Shown in pieces: positions 43,323 to 50,974 of a stretch of 64,000 bases of DNA. A program made the position numbers and the translations under genes. Below the pieces are notes generated by a model, which saw only the letters and a list, made by a program, of their open reading frames with translations, was not told the DNA's origin and did not search any database. Positions within the stretch are counted from its first letter, which is position 1. Every line of letters begins with the position of its first letter. This DNA comes from Polyangiaceae bacterium (GTDB lineage Bacteria; Myxococcota_A; Polyangia; Polyangiales; Polyangiaceae): assembly GCA_947475525.1 (NCBI GenBank), contig CANJMI010000012.1, positions 1 through 64,000 of the forward strand. Direction: 5' to 3'.

Positions 43323-43697
43323 TCAGGCGAAGTCTTTCTCTTCCCGCTCTTGTTCTTCTTTGCAGCGAATGCAAAGGGTCGTCTCGGGGCGAGCCTCGAG
43401 GCGTTTCATCGAGATCTCCTCAGTGCACTCCTCGCAATTGCCGAAGTCTTCCTGGTCGATCTTTTCTATCGCCTTTTCGATCTTCGAAAGGAACGCCTTC
43501 TCACGGCCCCGAAGGCGGAACGTGAACGACTGAAGATACTCGGTCGACGCGAGATCCATTTCGTCCGGCAGCTCGGCCGAGTCGAGCGCCATGTCCTCGC
43601 TCAGCGTCTGCTGCGCCCGGCGCACAATCTCGTCCCGTTTGTCCTCAAGCAGTTTGCGGAACTTCTTGAGTTGAGTCTTGTTCATCGTGGTAGGCAT
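43323..43697 (-). CDS. DksA/TraR-type zinc-finger regulator
   Basis: A 124-residue protein. Helical coiled coil (about 5-75: LKKFRKLLEDKRDEIVRR) carries the acidic tip region (AELPDEMDLAS). A C4 zinc finger follows (CEEC and CIRC). These match the DksA/TraR family that enters the RNA polymerase secondary channel and tunes rRNA and amino-acid promoters with ppGpp. The start at 43697 has GGGAGG 12 bases upstream; an ATG four codons later is an option. The tip DxxDxA is not perfectly kept, so a DksA-like or paralogue activity is uncertain. Confidence 0.85.
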   Translation of the reverse strand: MPTTMNKTQLKKFRKLLEDKRDEIVRRAQQTLSEDMALDSAELPDEMDLASTEYLQSFTFRLRGREKAFLSKIEKAIEKIDQEDFGNCEECTEEISMKRLEARPETTLCIRCKEEQEREEKDFA

Positions 43698-43804
43698 GGC
43701 AGTCGAAAACCTCCCGTGGGTGCGAAGCGCTGGCATTTAAGATAGACACTTCTCGCCCGTCAAGCACCATGGACAATGGCGTCGAGTGAAAAAATTCTGA
43801 GCCG

Positions 43805-44656
43805 ATGTTGAACCTCGACGCCGAACGCCCTTTCTCCGCCCCGCTCGAGGCGGCGACGCTGCTCGTGCTGCGGGAAAGCCCACCTAGCGGCGCGCTCGAG
43901 GTTTTTTTCGTGAGGCGGCACGCCGCGAGCCCATTTCTAGGCGGGGCGGTCGTTTTCCCAGGTGGCAAGCTCGAGGCCGCGGACGGACTCGTCACGCGCA
44001 CCAACGGTGTCGCGCCCCGCGCGTTTGGGAGCGCGCAATTTGCCGACAATGCAGGCCATGCGCGAGCCCTTGCCGTCTGCGCGTGTCGAGAATCCCTCGA
44101 AGAGGGAGGCATTCTCCCGATGGTTCCGCGGGTATCGCCCGACTCACTGACGGCCATGCGCCGCGCGCTTGCGGCGGGGCGACCGCTCGATGCCTTGCTC
44201 GCGCAGCTCCCTGATGGGCCCGAGCTCGACACCTTGTCGCTTCACCCTTTTGCACGCTGGATCACGCCGGTTGCCGAGACGCGCCGCTTTGACGCGCGCT
44301 TTTTCCTCACGGCCCTGCCCGAAGGTCAACACGGCGACCCGGACCACCACGAGACCGTGGCAGCCGTTTGGGCCTCCCCGGAGCGCATGCTCGGCGCATT
44401 TTTCGCTGGCGACGTGTTCCTCGCCCCACCTACGCTTCGCGCACTCGAACTCCTCAAGGACGCCCGCTCGCTCGCCGACGCCTTCGCGATCGCGGCGCGC
44501 CAGTCGCTCCTGCCAATCTGCCCGCGCTTCGTTGCCGGCTCTCCCCCATTGCTTGCGATTCCCGGTGATCCGCTGCACGAGGAGCCTACTCCGCGGGTCG
44601 ATGGGCCAACCCGATTCGTGCTGCGTGATGGGCGCTTCGTCAGCGAATCGCGGTGA
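43805..44656 (+). CDS. Nudix hydrolase of the NUDT19 type
   Basis: A 283-residue protein beginning with AATLLVLRESPPSGALEVFFVRRH. The Nudix box is split by an insertion of about 40 residues (GGAVVFPGGKLEAAD, then CRESLEEGGIL), as in NUDT19-like enzymes that cleave CoA-type pyrophosphates. The WITPVAETRRFDARFF strand follows, as in that family. Substrate is inferred, not shown. It is convergent with the amidase gene, 3 bp apart. Confidence 0.8.
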   Translation: MLNLDAERPFSAPLEAATLLVLRESPPSGALEVFFVRRHAASPFLGGAVVFPGGKLEAADGLVTRTNGVAPRAFGSAQFADNAGHARALAVCACRESLEEGGILPMVPRVSPDSLTAMRRALAAGRPLDALLAQLPDGPELDTLSLHPFARWITPVAETRRFDARFFLTALPEGQHGDPDHHETVAAVWASPERMLGAFFAGDVFLAPPTLRALELLKDARSLADAFAIAARQSLLPICPRFVAGSPPLLAIPGDPLHEEPTPRVDGPTRFVLRDGRFVSESR

Positions 44657-44659
44657 GTG

Positions 44660-46441
44660 TCATCTCGTCGCGCCGAGTCCGTCGCGGTACGCACGGATAG
44701 CGTTGACGACCGCGTCAGCGAGCTTCTGGCGATAGTCAGCGGTTCCGAGCCGCGCCTCGTCCGACGGATTCGAGATGAAGGAGGTCTCGAACAAGGCGGC
44801 CGGCATCTCGGCGCCGAGCAGGACGAAAAAGGCAGCGGTCTTCACTCCGTGATCGCTCACGTTCCCGTACGGCGAGAGCGACGCCAGCGCGGAGGTCTGC
44901 AACAGCCGCGCGAACGAACGCGAACGATTCGTTGCGTCCGCCACGTTGAGGCCGGCGGCGATGCTCGCGACCTGAGCGTCGAGAACCCGCGGATCGACGG
45001 AGCGGGCGCGATCCTTGGCGTTATGGTTCTCGCGCGATACTGCGCGAACGGAAGCCGCATCCATCTGCCGCGTTGGGTCGAGCATGTAGATCTCGACACC
45101 GTCGGCGTGCCCGTCCTCGGTCGCGTTGCAATGGATCGAGACGAAGATGTCGGAGTGAAACGCGTTCGCCCGCGCAGTCCTTTCCTCAAGCGGCACAAAC
45201 ACGTCCGTGTCGCGGGTCAGCATGGTTTCGATGCCGAGCTCCGACGCGAGAGCAGGTGCAGCACGATGGGCAACATCGAGCGCGACGTCCTTCTCGCGCA
45301 GGCCGGTCGGCCCCGTGGCCCCCGAGTCCCAACCACCATGACCCGGATCGAGCGTCACGCGGGACACGCTGCGGCGGCCGCTCGTCGGTTGTTCAAGCGG
45401 GAGCGCCGCGCGAGTCGAAAGATCGATGACGATGCGGAACGGATCAGGCAAGTAAAACACGCGGTGATGCGCCTGCTCTGTAAGGTCGATGACAACGCGA
45501 ATTCCCTTGTCTCTCTTTCCTACACGGACCGCGCTGACGAGCCCGGGCATCGCCAAATCGGGCTTTGAGCCGCGCGTCTTTGCTCCCGCAACATCGATGA
45601 ACACGCGATGACCGCGGCCAGCTGCGACGTCCGGCGCAACAACGCCGACCTCGTACCGTGCGGGCCCGCTCAGGCCGAGGACGACACGGCCGCCTCCCGA
45701 ATAGCTGTAGGGTTTCACATCCCGCAACTCGACGCTCTTTGACGTGATGGTGGCTTCGTCGGGCTGGACGACCACGTCGCCAAGAGGCTTCACTTCGGGA
45801 GCCTCGAGTGCCGCGCTCGCCCCGCTCGACGAGGGTTCAGGTGCTGGTAACTTCGCACTCGCAAGCCGCGCCTCGACATCACGACGGGCTTGATTCTGAA
45901 GGTCGAGCCAGGCCTGCCCCGTCGGCCGGTACGCAGCCACAGCATCGACGAGGAGCTTGAGCCGCTCGAGGCACCCGGCGCGGTCGCCTTCGACGGCGGT
46001 CTGTCGCTCATAGGCGACGTAGAGTTCCCGAAAAGTCGCGTTGGCACTCCGCTCGAGTTCTCCCGAGAGCAGTGCTCGCCGCAGCTCCGCATCGCACTCC
46101 ACCGAAGGGGACGAGGCCCGCTCCGCGGCAGCGCCGTAAAGTTCCACGGCCTCGCGCCCGTCCGTCGCAACGCGCTCAACGCGCCAGATCCGCTCGCGCA
46201 ATTGGCCGGCGAGCCAGGCGAATTCAGAGGCGGAAGGCGCGCGACCGGACCGGCTTGCGGCGATCGCCAAGCGGTCGGTGAGCCCGACGACCTCCGCGCG
46301 AGACGGCAATCGTTCGGCCGCGAGCCACGCGCGCGCAAGACTCGAGTCGTCCGCGTCGGGCGTCGCCGACGGTTCCGATGGCGCCGGGGGGCCGGCGGCC
46401 TGACACGCAACGAGAAACAATGCCAGCGCCGAAGATCTCAT
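44660..46441 (-). CDS. AMIN-domain N-acetylmuramoyl-L-alanine amidase (lipoprotein)
   Basis: A 593-residue lipoprotein (FLVAC, Cys13). A helical, TPR-like segment (about 35-195) is followed by an AMIN domain (about 235-350: SYSGGGRVVLGLSGPARYEV, IRVVIDLTEQAHHRVF) and an Amidase_3 domain (about 370-590). Zinc ligands and catalytic Glu are seen in LDPGHGGWDSG, LTRDTD, SIHCNATED and ALFETSFISNP. It cuts the stem peptide from muramic acid, splitting septal wall in daughter-cell separation. The lipoprotein anchor differs from soluble AmiC. Confidence 0.9.
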   Translation of the reverse strand: MRSSALALFLVACQAAGPPAPSEPSATPDADDSSLARAWLAAERLPSRAEVVGLTDRLAIAASRSGRAPSASEFAWLAGQLRERIWRVERVATDGREAVELYGAAAERASSPSVECDAELRRALLSGELERSANATFRELYVAYERQTAVEGDRAGCLERLKLLVDAVAAYRPTGQAWLDLQNQARRDVEARLASAKLPAPEPSSSGASAALEAPEVKPLGDVVVQPDEATITSKSVELRDVKPYSYSGGGRVVLGLSGPARYEVGVVAPDVAAGRGHRVFIDVAGAKTRGSKPDLAMPGLVSAVRVGKRDKGIRVVIDLTEQAHHRVFYLPDPFRIVIDLSTRAALPLEQPTSGRRSVSRVTLDPGHGGWDSGATGPTGLREKDVALDVAHRAAPALASELGIETMLTRDTDVFVPLEERTARANAFHSDIFVSIHCNATEDGHADGVEIYMLDPTRQMDAASVRAVSRENHNAKDRARSVDPRVLDAQVASIAAGLNVADATNRSRSFARLLQTSALASLSPYGNVSDHGVKTAAFFVLLGAEMPAALFETSFISNPSDEARLGTADYRQKLADAVVNAIRAYRDGLGATR

Positions 46442-46561
46442 CGTAGCTCGAAGAACTTGCCACACTTCGCTCGAAACTCCACGCATTCGCTCGGGAGCAC
46501 GACGCCAACCGCGCTGCGCGTTGCGAATGCAGCGAGCCGGGTGCTAACCTCAACGAACACG

Positions 46562-47341
46562 ATGGCCACCGGCAATTCTTTCCCTCGAGTCACCGAAAGC
46601 GGCGCAGTCGCGCTGCCCGCCAACCTATCCATCGCCGAAGCGAACCGGCTCGCGGGCAGGCTCCGGCCTTCGTGGGCCGAGGTTTTCCGTCCGAGCGCGA
46701 CCACCGAGCCGATGGCTGATTTCGAGCGCCCCGCCGCACGCACGTCGGTGACGTCGGCGCAACGTGCCACGCGGGAGCAGCATCCAGAGGTCACGTCGAC
46801 GCAGCGTTCCTACCGCAGCGGCGCGCCCGCCGGAAACGCGCGTGGTTCGGCGCAGACCGACAGCGACGAGGAGATGTTCGACGATCGGGTCGTTCCGGGA
46901 GCCGCATCGGGCTTGCCGGTGGCCAAAATCGGGATGGTCATCGGAGCGCTCCTCGTTGTGGCAGTTGCCGTATTTTTTCTGACGCGGCCGTCGCCTGCAC
47001 CGAGCGCCCCGGCTGAGACTGCGACCCCGAAACGCTTCATCGTCGCCACCAGCGAGCCGACGGTCGTGGCCGAGGCGAAGCCAGAACCGAAGCCAGAACC
47101 AAAACCGGAGCCTGCGCAAACAGCCGCCGTTGCGGCTGCCGCTACCGCCGAAGCGGCGCCGCCTCCCGCCGAAGCTATCCCGCAAATCGCCGCGAAAGCC
47201 GCACCGCCGCCGCCGATCGAAACCGTCGCTCCGAAAGTCAAACCACGAGCGGCGCCCCCTGCCCCGCCTGCAGCGCCGCCGCCGCCGAAAACCAAGCCGC
47301 AAACGGGCGGCGGTGGCATAGTTCGCGACGCGCCGTTCTGA
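46562..47341 (+). CDS. Single-pass membrane protein with Pro-rich periplasmic tail
   Basis: A 259-residue protein. Residues 1-115 are hydrophilic, with Ser/Arg/Glu-rich sequence. One TM helix (MVIGALLVVAVAVFFL, about 122-138) is followed by a Pro/Ala/Lys-rich tail (EPKPEPKPEPAQT, APPAPPAAPPPPK) resembling TonB-like spacers. Only the TM and low-complexity tail are clear; no domain is recognised. The next gene, a PEGA/TPR protein, is 27 bp away and in the same orientation. The gene starts at ATG 46562; the longer open frame upstream overlaps the amidase antisense. Confidence 0.6.
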   Translation: MATGNSFPRVTESGAVALPANLSIAEANRLAGRLRPSWAEVFRPSATTEPMADFERPAARTSVTSAQRATREQHPEVTSTQRSYRSGAPAGNARGSAQTDSDEEMFDDRVVPGAASGLPVAKIGMVIGALLVVAVAVFFLTRPSPAPSAPAETATPKRFIVATSEPTVVAEAKPEPKPEPKPEPAQTAAVAAAATAEAAPPPAEAIPQIAAKAAPPPPIETVAPKVKPRAAPPAPPAAPPPPKTKPQTGGGGIVRDAPF

Positions 47342-47368
47342 CCCTTTCCGAACGACGAAGAGTATCGA

Positions 47369-48688
47369 ATGCGAACGTTTATCCGACGTGGAACCCTAAC
47401 TGCGCTGCTGGCGATCTCATTGCCGCTCGCGTCCGTGGCAATGACGACCAACGCGGTCGCACAGCAAGACAAGATCACCGAACTCGCGCGGGCGAAGTTC
47501 ATGGCTGGCGTCACAGCGTTTGACGCGAAGCAGTATTCAGAAGCGCGCGATTTTTTCCTTCAAGCTTACGCGATGAAGCGGCACCCAGCGGTTCTGCTCA
47601 ATCTCGGCCTTGCCGAGGTTCGTGTCGGTGATGGCGATTCGGGAGCGAACCACCTCCAGCAGTTCCTCCGTGACTACGAACAAGCGACGCCGCAGCAAGC
47701 CGCGAACGCACGCGGGGGCATCGCCGAAGCCAAGAAGAGCAGCGCTTACATCATCCTGATCGTGGATACCGACGGAGCCACCGTGCTCGTCGACGGGCAG
47801 GTGGTCGGGCAAAGCCCACTCACCGATCCCGTGTTCGTCAAGGCGGGAGACCACGACGTGGAAGCCCGTGCGGGCGGACGCGCCATACGGCTCAAGATCC
47901 AGGCGCGAGTCGGTGCCATGGCCTCCGCGCAGCTCAACCTCCGAACGGGAGCAACCGAGGCGGCACCCGAAAGCGAGCAGCCCGCGGAGCCGATGGCGCA
48001 ACCCACCAAACCCAAACCGGAAGAGACCTCATCCGACGATCCCGGCACAAAACACGACGAGCCGAACCGCTGGTCGAATGACGTGCCGCCCGCGGGCGAC
48101 GGTCCCTACATGAACCCGGGTTACAACAGCCCCGACGGGTTCGCCGCGCGTGCCCCTGCGCCCGAAGCGCCGAGTCGATCCGGATTCGTCTCGTGGCTGA
48201 AAGCAAAGCCCGCGGCGATCGCGACCTTGAGTGTCGGAGGTGGCCTCGGTTTGCTAGGAACCATCGGCTTCGGAGCGGCAGCGGGTAGCGCCAAAGGGGC
48301 GGCCGGGGACGTCACGAATTTGATTCTCAAGGAGACGCAGCTGCCAACGAATCCGGACGGGCAACTGCCTGCCAATTATTACAATTCAAACGGCGGGGCG
48401 ATTCCATGCGGCACGCTGAGTGATGCGACAACCGCTCATCCGTATTACCGCGACGCATGTGACCAGCTGCGCTCGAACCTGAAGGCGTACGATGTGGACA
48501 TGGCGCTGATGGCCACAAGTCTCGTCGTCATGACGCTCTCGGTAGGCGGGACTTACATCTGGTACTACCTCGATACCGACCCCAAGTCGGACGCGAAACC
48601 CGCCGACCAGACGCCGCACGCGTTCGTCACAGTCGCGCCGATTCTCTCGACCCAGCAGCAAGGCCTCAGCTTCGTCGGAACCTTCTGA
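47369..48688 (+). CDS. Secreted/membrane TPR-PEGA protein
   Basis: A 439-residue protein with a signal peptide (TALLAISLPLASVAM..., cleavage near AVAQQ). Residues ~35-115 are TPR-like (MAGVTAFDAKQYSEARDFF, HPAVLLNLGLAEVRVG). A PEGA domain (about 125-190) has the usual turn DTDGATVLVDGQVVGQSPL. A Pro-rich linker precedes two hydrophobic helices (ATLSVGGGLGLLGTIGFG and ALMATSLVVMTLSVGGTYI). PEGA/TPR proteins are frequent in myxobacterial envelopes, often near Ser/Thr kinases. Co-transcribed with the Pro-rich membrane protein and rlpA. Confidence 0.7.
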   Translation: MRTFIRRGTLTALLAISLPLASVAMTTNAVAQQDKITELARAKFMAGVTAFDAKQYSEARDFFLQAYAMKRHPAVLLNLGLAEVRVGDGDSGANHLQQFLRDYEQATPQQAANARGGIAEAKKSSAYIILIVDTDGATVLVDGQVVGQSPLTDPVFVKAGDHDVEARAGGRAIRLKIQARVGAMASAQLNLRTGATEAAPESEQPAEPMAQPTKPKPEETSSDDPGTKHDEPNRWSNDVPPAGDGPYMNPGYNSPDGFAARAPAPEAPSRSGFVSWLKAKPAAIATLSVGGGLGLLGTIGFGAAAGSAKGAAGDVTNLILKETQLPTNPDGQLPANYYNSNGGAIPCGTLSDATTAHPYYRDACDQLRSNLKAYDVDMALMATSLVVMTLSVGGTYIWYYLDTDPKSDAKPADQTPHAFVTVAPILSTQQQGLSFVGTF

Positions 48689-48704
48689 CCGTCGCGCGTG
48701 CAGC

Positions 48705-49151
48705 ATGAATCACGTCGCGTTGGTGATTTTGGCGGGGACCCTCCTCTCGGCATGTGCCCGCCCCGGCGCGGCTCCCCCTGCATCGCCTAATGCCTACGCC
48801 ACGGCCGGTGCGCCCCCGTACCAGGTTGGACTCGCGAGCTACTACCACGACAGCCTCTCCGGCAACCTGACCGCGAACGGGGAAATCTACGACCCGAACG
48901 TGGTCTCCGCGGCACACCGCGAGCTTCCTTTCGGCACGGTCGTCGACGTCGTGCGGCGCGACGGGCGAGCCCTCCGAGTGCGTGTCAACGACCGCGGCCC
49001 GTTCGTCGATGGCCGCATCATCGACCTCTCGCGCCAAGCGGCAACCCTCCTCGACTCGGTGCGGGCCGGCGTCGTAGAGGTCGCGCTGTTCATCGTGTAC
49101 GTGCCGGCAGTCCCGGAGCGAACTCGACGGGGCGAAGCCTCAGCGCGCTGA
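48705..49151 (+). CDS. rlpA: RlpA-like lipoprotein (DPBB domain)
   Basis: A 148-residue lipoprotein (LLSAC, Cys17) with a double-psi beta-barrel domain: VGLASYYHDSLSGNLTANG, HRELPFGTVVDVV and RVNDRGPFVDGRIIDLSRQAA. The catalytic Asp is in VNDRGPF. RlpA cleaves naked glycan strands at the septum in Pseudomonas. The SPOR domain usually found at the end is missing, so targeting must differ. It is near the AMIN amidase, which makes naked glycan, so a shared septal role is plausible. It overlaps the convergent OM-barrel gene by 12 bp. Confidence 0.85.
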   Translation: MNHVALVILAGTLLSACARPGAAPPASPNAYATAGAPPYQVGLASYYHDSLSGNLTANGEIYDPNVVSAAHRELPFGTVVDVVRRDGRALRVRVNDRGPFVDGRIIDLSRQAATLLDSVRAGVVEVALFIVYVPAVPERTRRGEASAR

Positions 49152-49826
49152 ATCGATCGTAAGCTTCGCGTCTCGTCGCATGACATCGAACGTTACGCGC
49201 ATGCCGACGACAAAATCGCCATAGACGGCGCCGTCGAAGAGCCGCACCCCAATGTCCGTTCCGACGTAAGGCCCAACCCCCAGCCAAGGCACGGGCGCAT
49301 GCTCAACGCCGATCGCCAACCGGACAAAATCGATGCCGTGCACCGGCGCATCGGAGACGGCCCTAGCCACCGAATCGACCGACACGATGGTGGCGCGATA
49401 ACCGGCGCCGTAGGAAATCCAAGGATCGACGGCAAATCCCTGCGTGAGATGGGCTGCCACGCCGAGCCCCGCAGACACACTCATCGCGTCGCACGAAACA
49501 CAACCCGACTGGCCCGCGGCCCGCGCGAAGTTACCTTCAGCGAACCCGACAAGATAGCCGTTCAACCCGACCCCAACTCGCAGGCGAGCTTCCCCTCCTA
49601 CCGCCGGTGGCGTGAGCCCAACCCCGGACGGAACGAAGCTCGCGCTTGGGATCCACATGCCACCGCCGACGCCGATGATCCAGTGTCGGTAGCGCAAATC
49701 TTCCGTGAGTGCTCGCGACTTGGCGGCATCTTCGGCCGGTTTCGCGGGCCGAACTCCGTCTTGCGCGGCCGCGCTTCCGACGCTGCAGAGCGTCGTCACA
49801 ATCAGCGAAAACACAAGGCCACGCAC
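49140..49826 (-). CDS. Outer-membrane beta-barrel-like protein
   Basis: A 228-residue protein with a signal peptide (MRGLVFSLIVTTLCSVGSAAAQ). The rest is alternating hydrophobic/polar beta-strands (IIGVGGGMWIPSASF, ARLRVGVGLNGYLVGFAEG, PWLGVGPYVGTDIGVRLF, YGDFVVGMRVTFDVM). It looks like a small OM porin or OmpA-like barrel. Two cysteines (GCVSC) lie in an early loop. No closer family is recognised. Confidence 0.55.
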   Translation of the reverse strand: MRGLVFSLIVTTLCSVGSAAAQDGVRPAKPAEDAAKSRALTEDLRYRHWIIGVGGGMWIPSASFVPSGVGLTPPAVGGEARLRVGVGLNGYLVGFAEGNFARAAGQSGCVSCDAMSVSAGLGVAAHLTQGFAVDPWISYGAGYRATIVSVDSVARAVSDAPVHGIDFVRLAIGVEHAPVPWLGVGPYVGTDIGVRLFDGAVYGDFVVGMRVTFDVMRRDAKLTIDSAR

Positions 49827-49963
49827 GAGCGCTGGTCTTGCACCGAATTGTCGTGGCGGCGAGGCCGAAGTTGCGTGTCACGGGCGCGCATCAGCCGTGA
49901 AGAACGAAGCATTTATGAAACCGGAAGCGGCCTCATGACGACATGTCTTCGAGGAACCAACGA

Positions 49964-50947
49964 ATGAACTCCACTGCCCATGCGCTGACCGTCGCGGCCA
50001 CGCCCCGCCAGTTCCGACAACACCTACCCCGCATGGTCGGAGACTCGGCGGCGATGCGATGCCTCGCACACACCGTAAAGCGAGCCGCCCCCACCTCGCT
50101 GCCGATTCTGCTGCGAGGCGACACCGGCAGTGGGAAGGAGCTCGTCGCCGCGGCTATCCATCGATTAAGTCTGCGTGCCGACCGTCCGTTCGTCGCGCTC
50201 AACGCTGCCACCGTGACGAGCGAGCTCGGAGCGAGTCAGCTGTTTGGACACACAACCGGGGCGTTCACCGGAGCGAGCGTGGCGCGAAATGGCGCTTTTC
50301 GTCAGGCACACGGCGGAACGCTCTTTTTAGATGAGCTCGCTTCGCTTCCACTCGACTCCCAAGCGAAACTGCTCCGGGCACTCGAGGAAGGTTGCGTCAC
50401 TCCGGTCGGACACGACCGGCCGACGCCGATCGACGTCAGGATCATCAGCGCGACCTGTGAGCCGCTCGAGAAACACGTTCTAGCCGGAACTTTCCGAGCC
50501 GACCTCTTCCAACGACTCTCGGTGATCGTCATCGAGACTCCGGCTCTTCACGAACGGCGGGAGGACATCCCCGACCTCGCGCAGGCCCTGCTTGCCGCAA
50601 GCGAACTCGCTGGCCCGAAGCTCTCCGAATCCGCGCTCGCGGAACTCGCTCGTGGCACCTATGAAGGCAACGTACGCGAACTGCGCAACGTCGTGCTTCG
50701 AGCCGCCCTCTTCTGCGACGGTCCGCAAATCGAGGCGGTGCATGTCCGCGCCGTTTTAGAGTCGCGCGCGTCGACTCGAACGGCTCCGAATCAGCACGCG
50801 CCTACGCAAGACCAGGCAGAAGAATTGCTCCGCGTTAGCGGTGGCAATGTAAGCCTTGCTGCGCGGCGCGCGAATCTTGCGAGGTCCACTTACCGCGACC
50901 TCCTGCATCGGGGGCGAGCGAGCTTTCTCACTGTTGCCCCCGAGTAG
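49964..50947 (+). CDS. Sigma-54-dependent transcription activator without sensor domain
   Basis: A 327-residue protein with GAGGAA eight bases upstream of ATG 49964. Only ~22 residues precede the AAA+ domain: Walker A GDTGSGKEL, the sigma-54 loop GAFTGA and Walker B GGTLFLDELASLPL. A Fis-type HTH ends the protein (LLRVSGGNVSLAARRANLARSTYRDLL). Without receiver, GAF or FHA domain it resembles PspF-like activators that are controlled by a separate inhibitor or are constitutive. It is tail-to-tail with the giant TPR gene and so does not lie upstream of it. Target promoters are unknown. Confidence 0.9.
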   Translation: MNSTAHALTVAATPRQFRQHLPRMVGDSAAMRCLAHTVKRAAPTSLPILLRGDTGSGKELVAAAIHRLSLRADRPFVALNAATVTSELGASQLFGHTTGAFTGASVARNGAFRQAHGGTLFLDELASLPLDSQAKLLRALEEGCVTPVGHDRPTPIDVRIISATCEPLEKHVLAGTFRADLFQRLSVIVIETPALHERREDIPDLAQALLAASELAGPKLSESALAELARGTYEGNVRELRNVVLRAALFCDGPQIEAVHVRAVLESRASTRTAPNQHAPTQDQAEELLRVSGGNVSLAARRANLARSTYRDLLHRGRASFLTVAPE

Positions 50948-50974
50948 GCGCTATTGCCGCCGTCTTTCGGACGG

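Noticed and set aside
49964-50947. Regulator of the giant TPR gene by position
   Set aside because: It is tail-to-tail with that gene, not upstream of it; adjacency alone gives no regulatory link.
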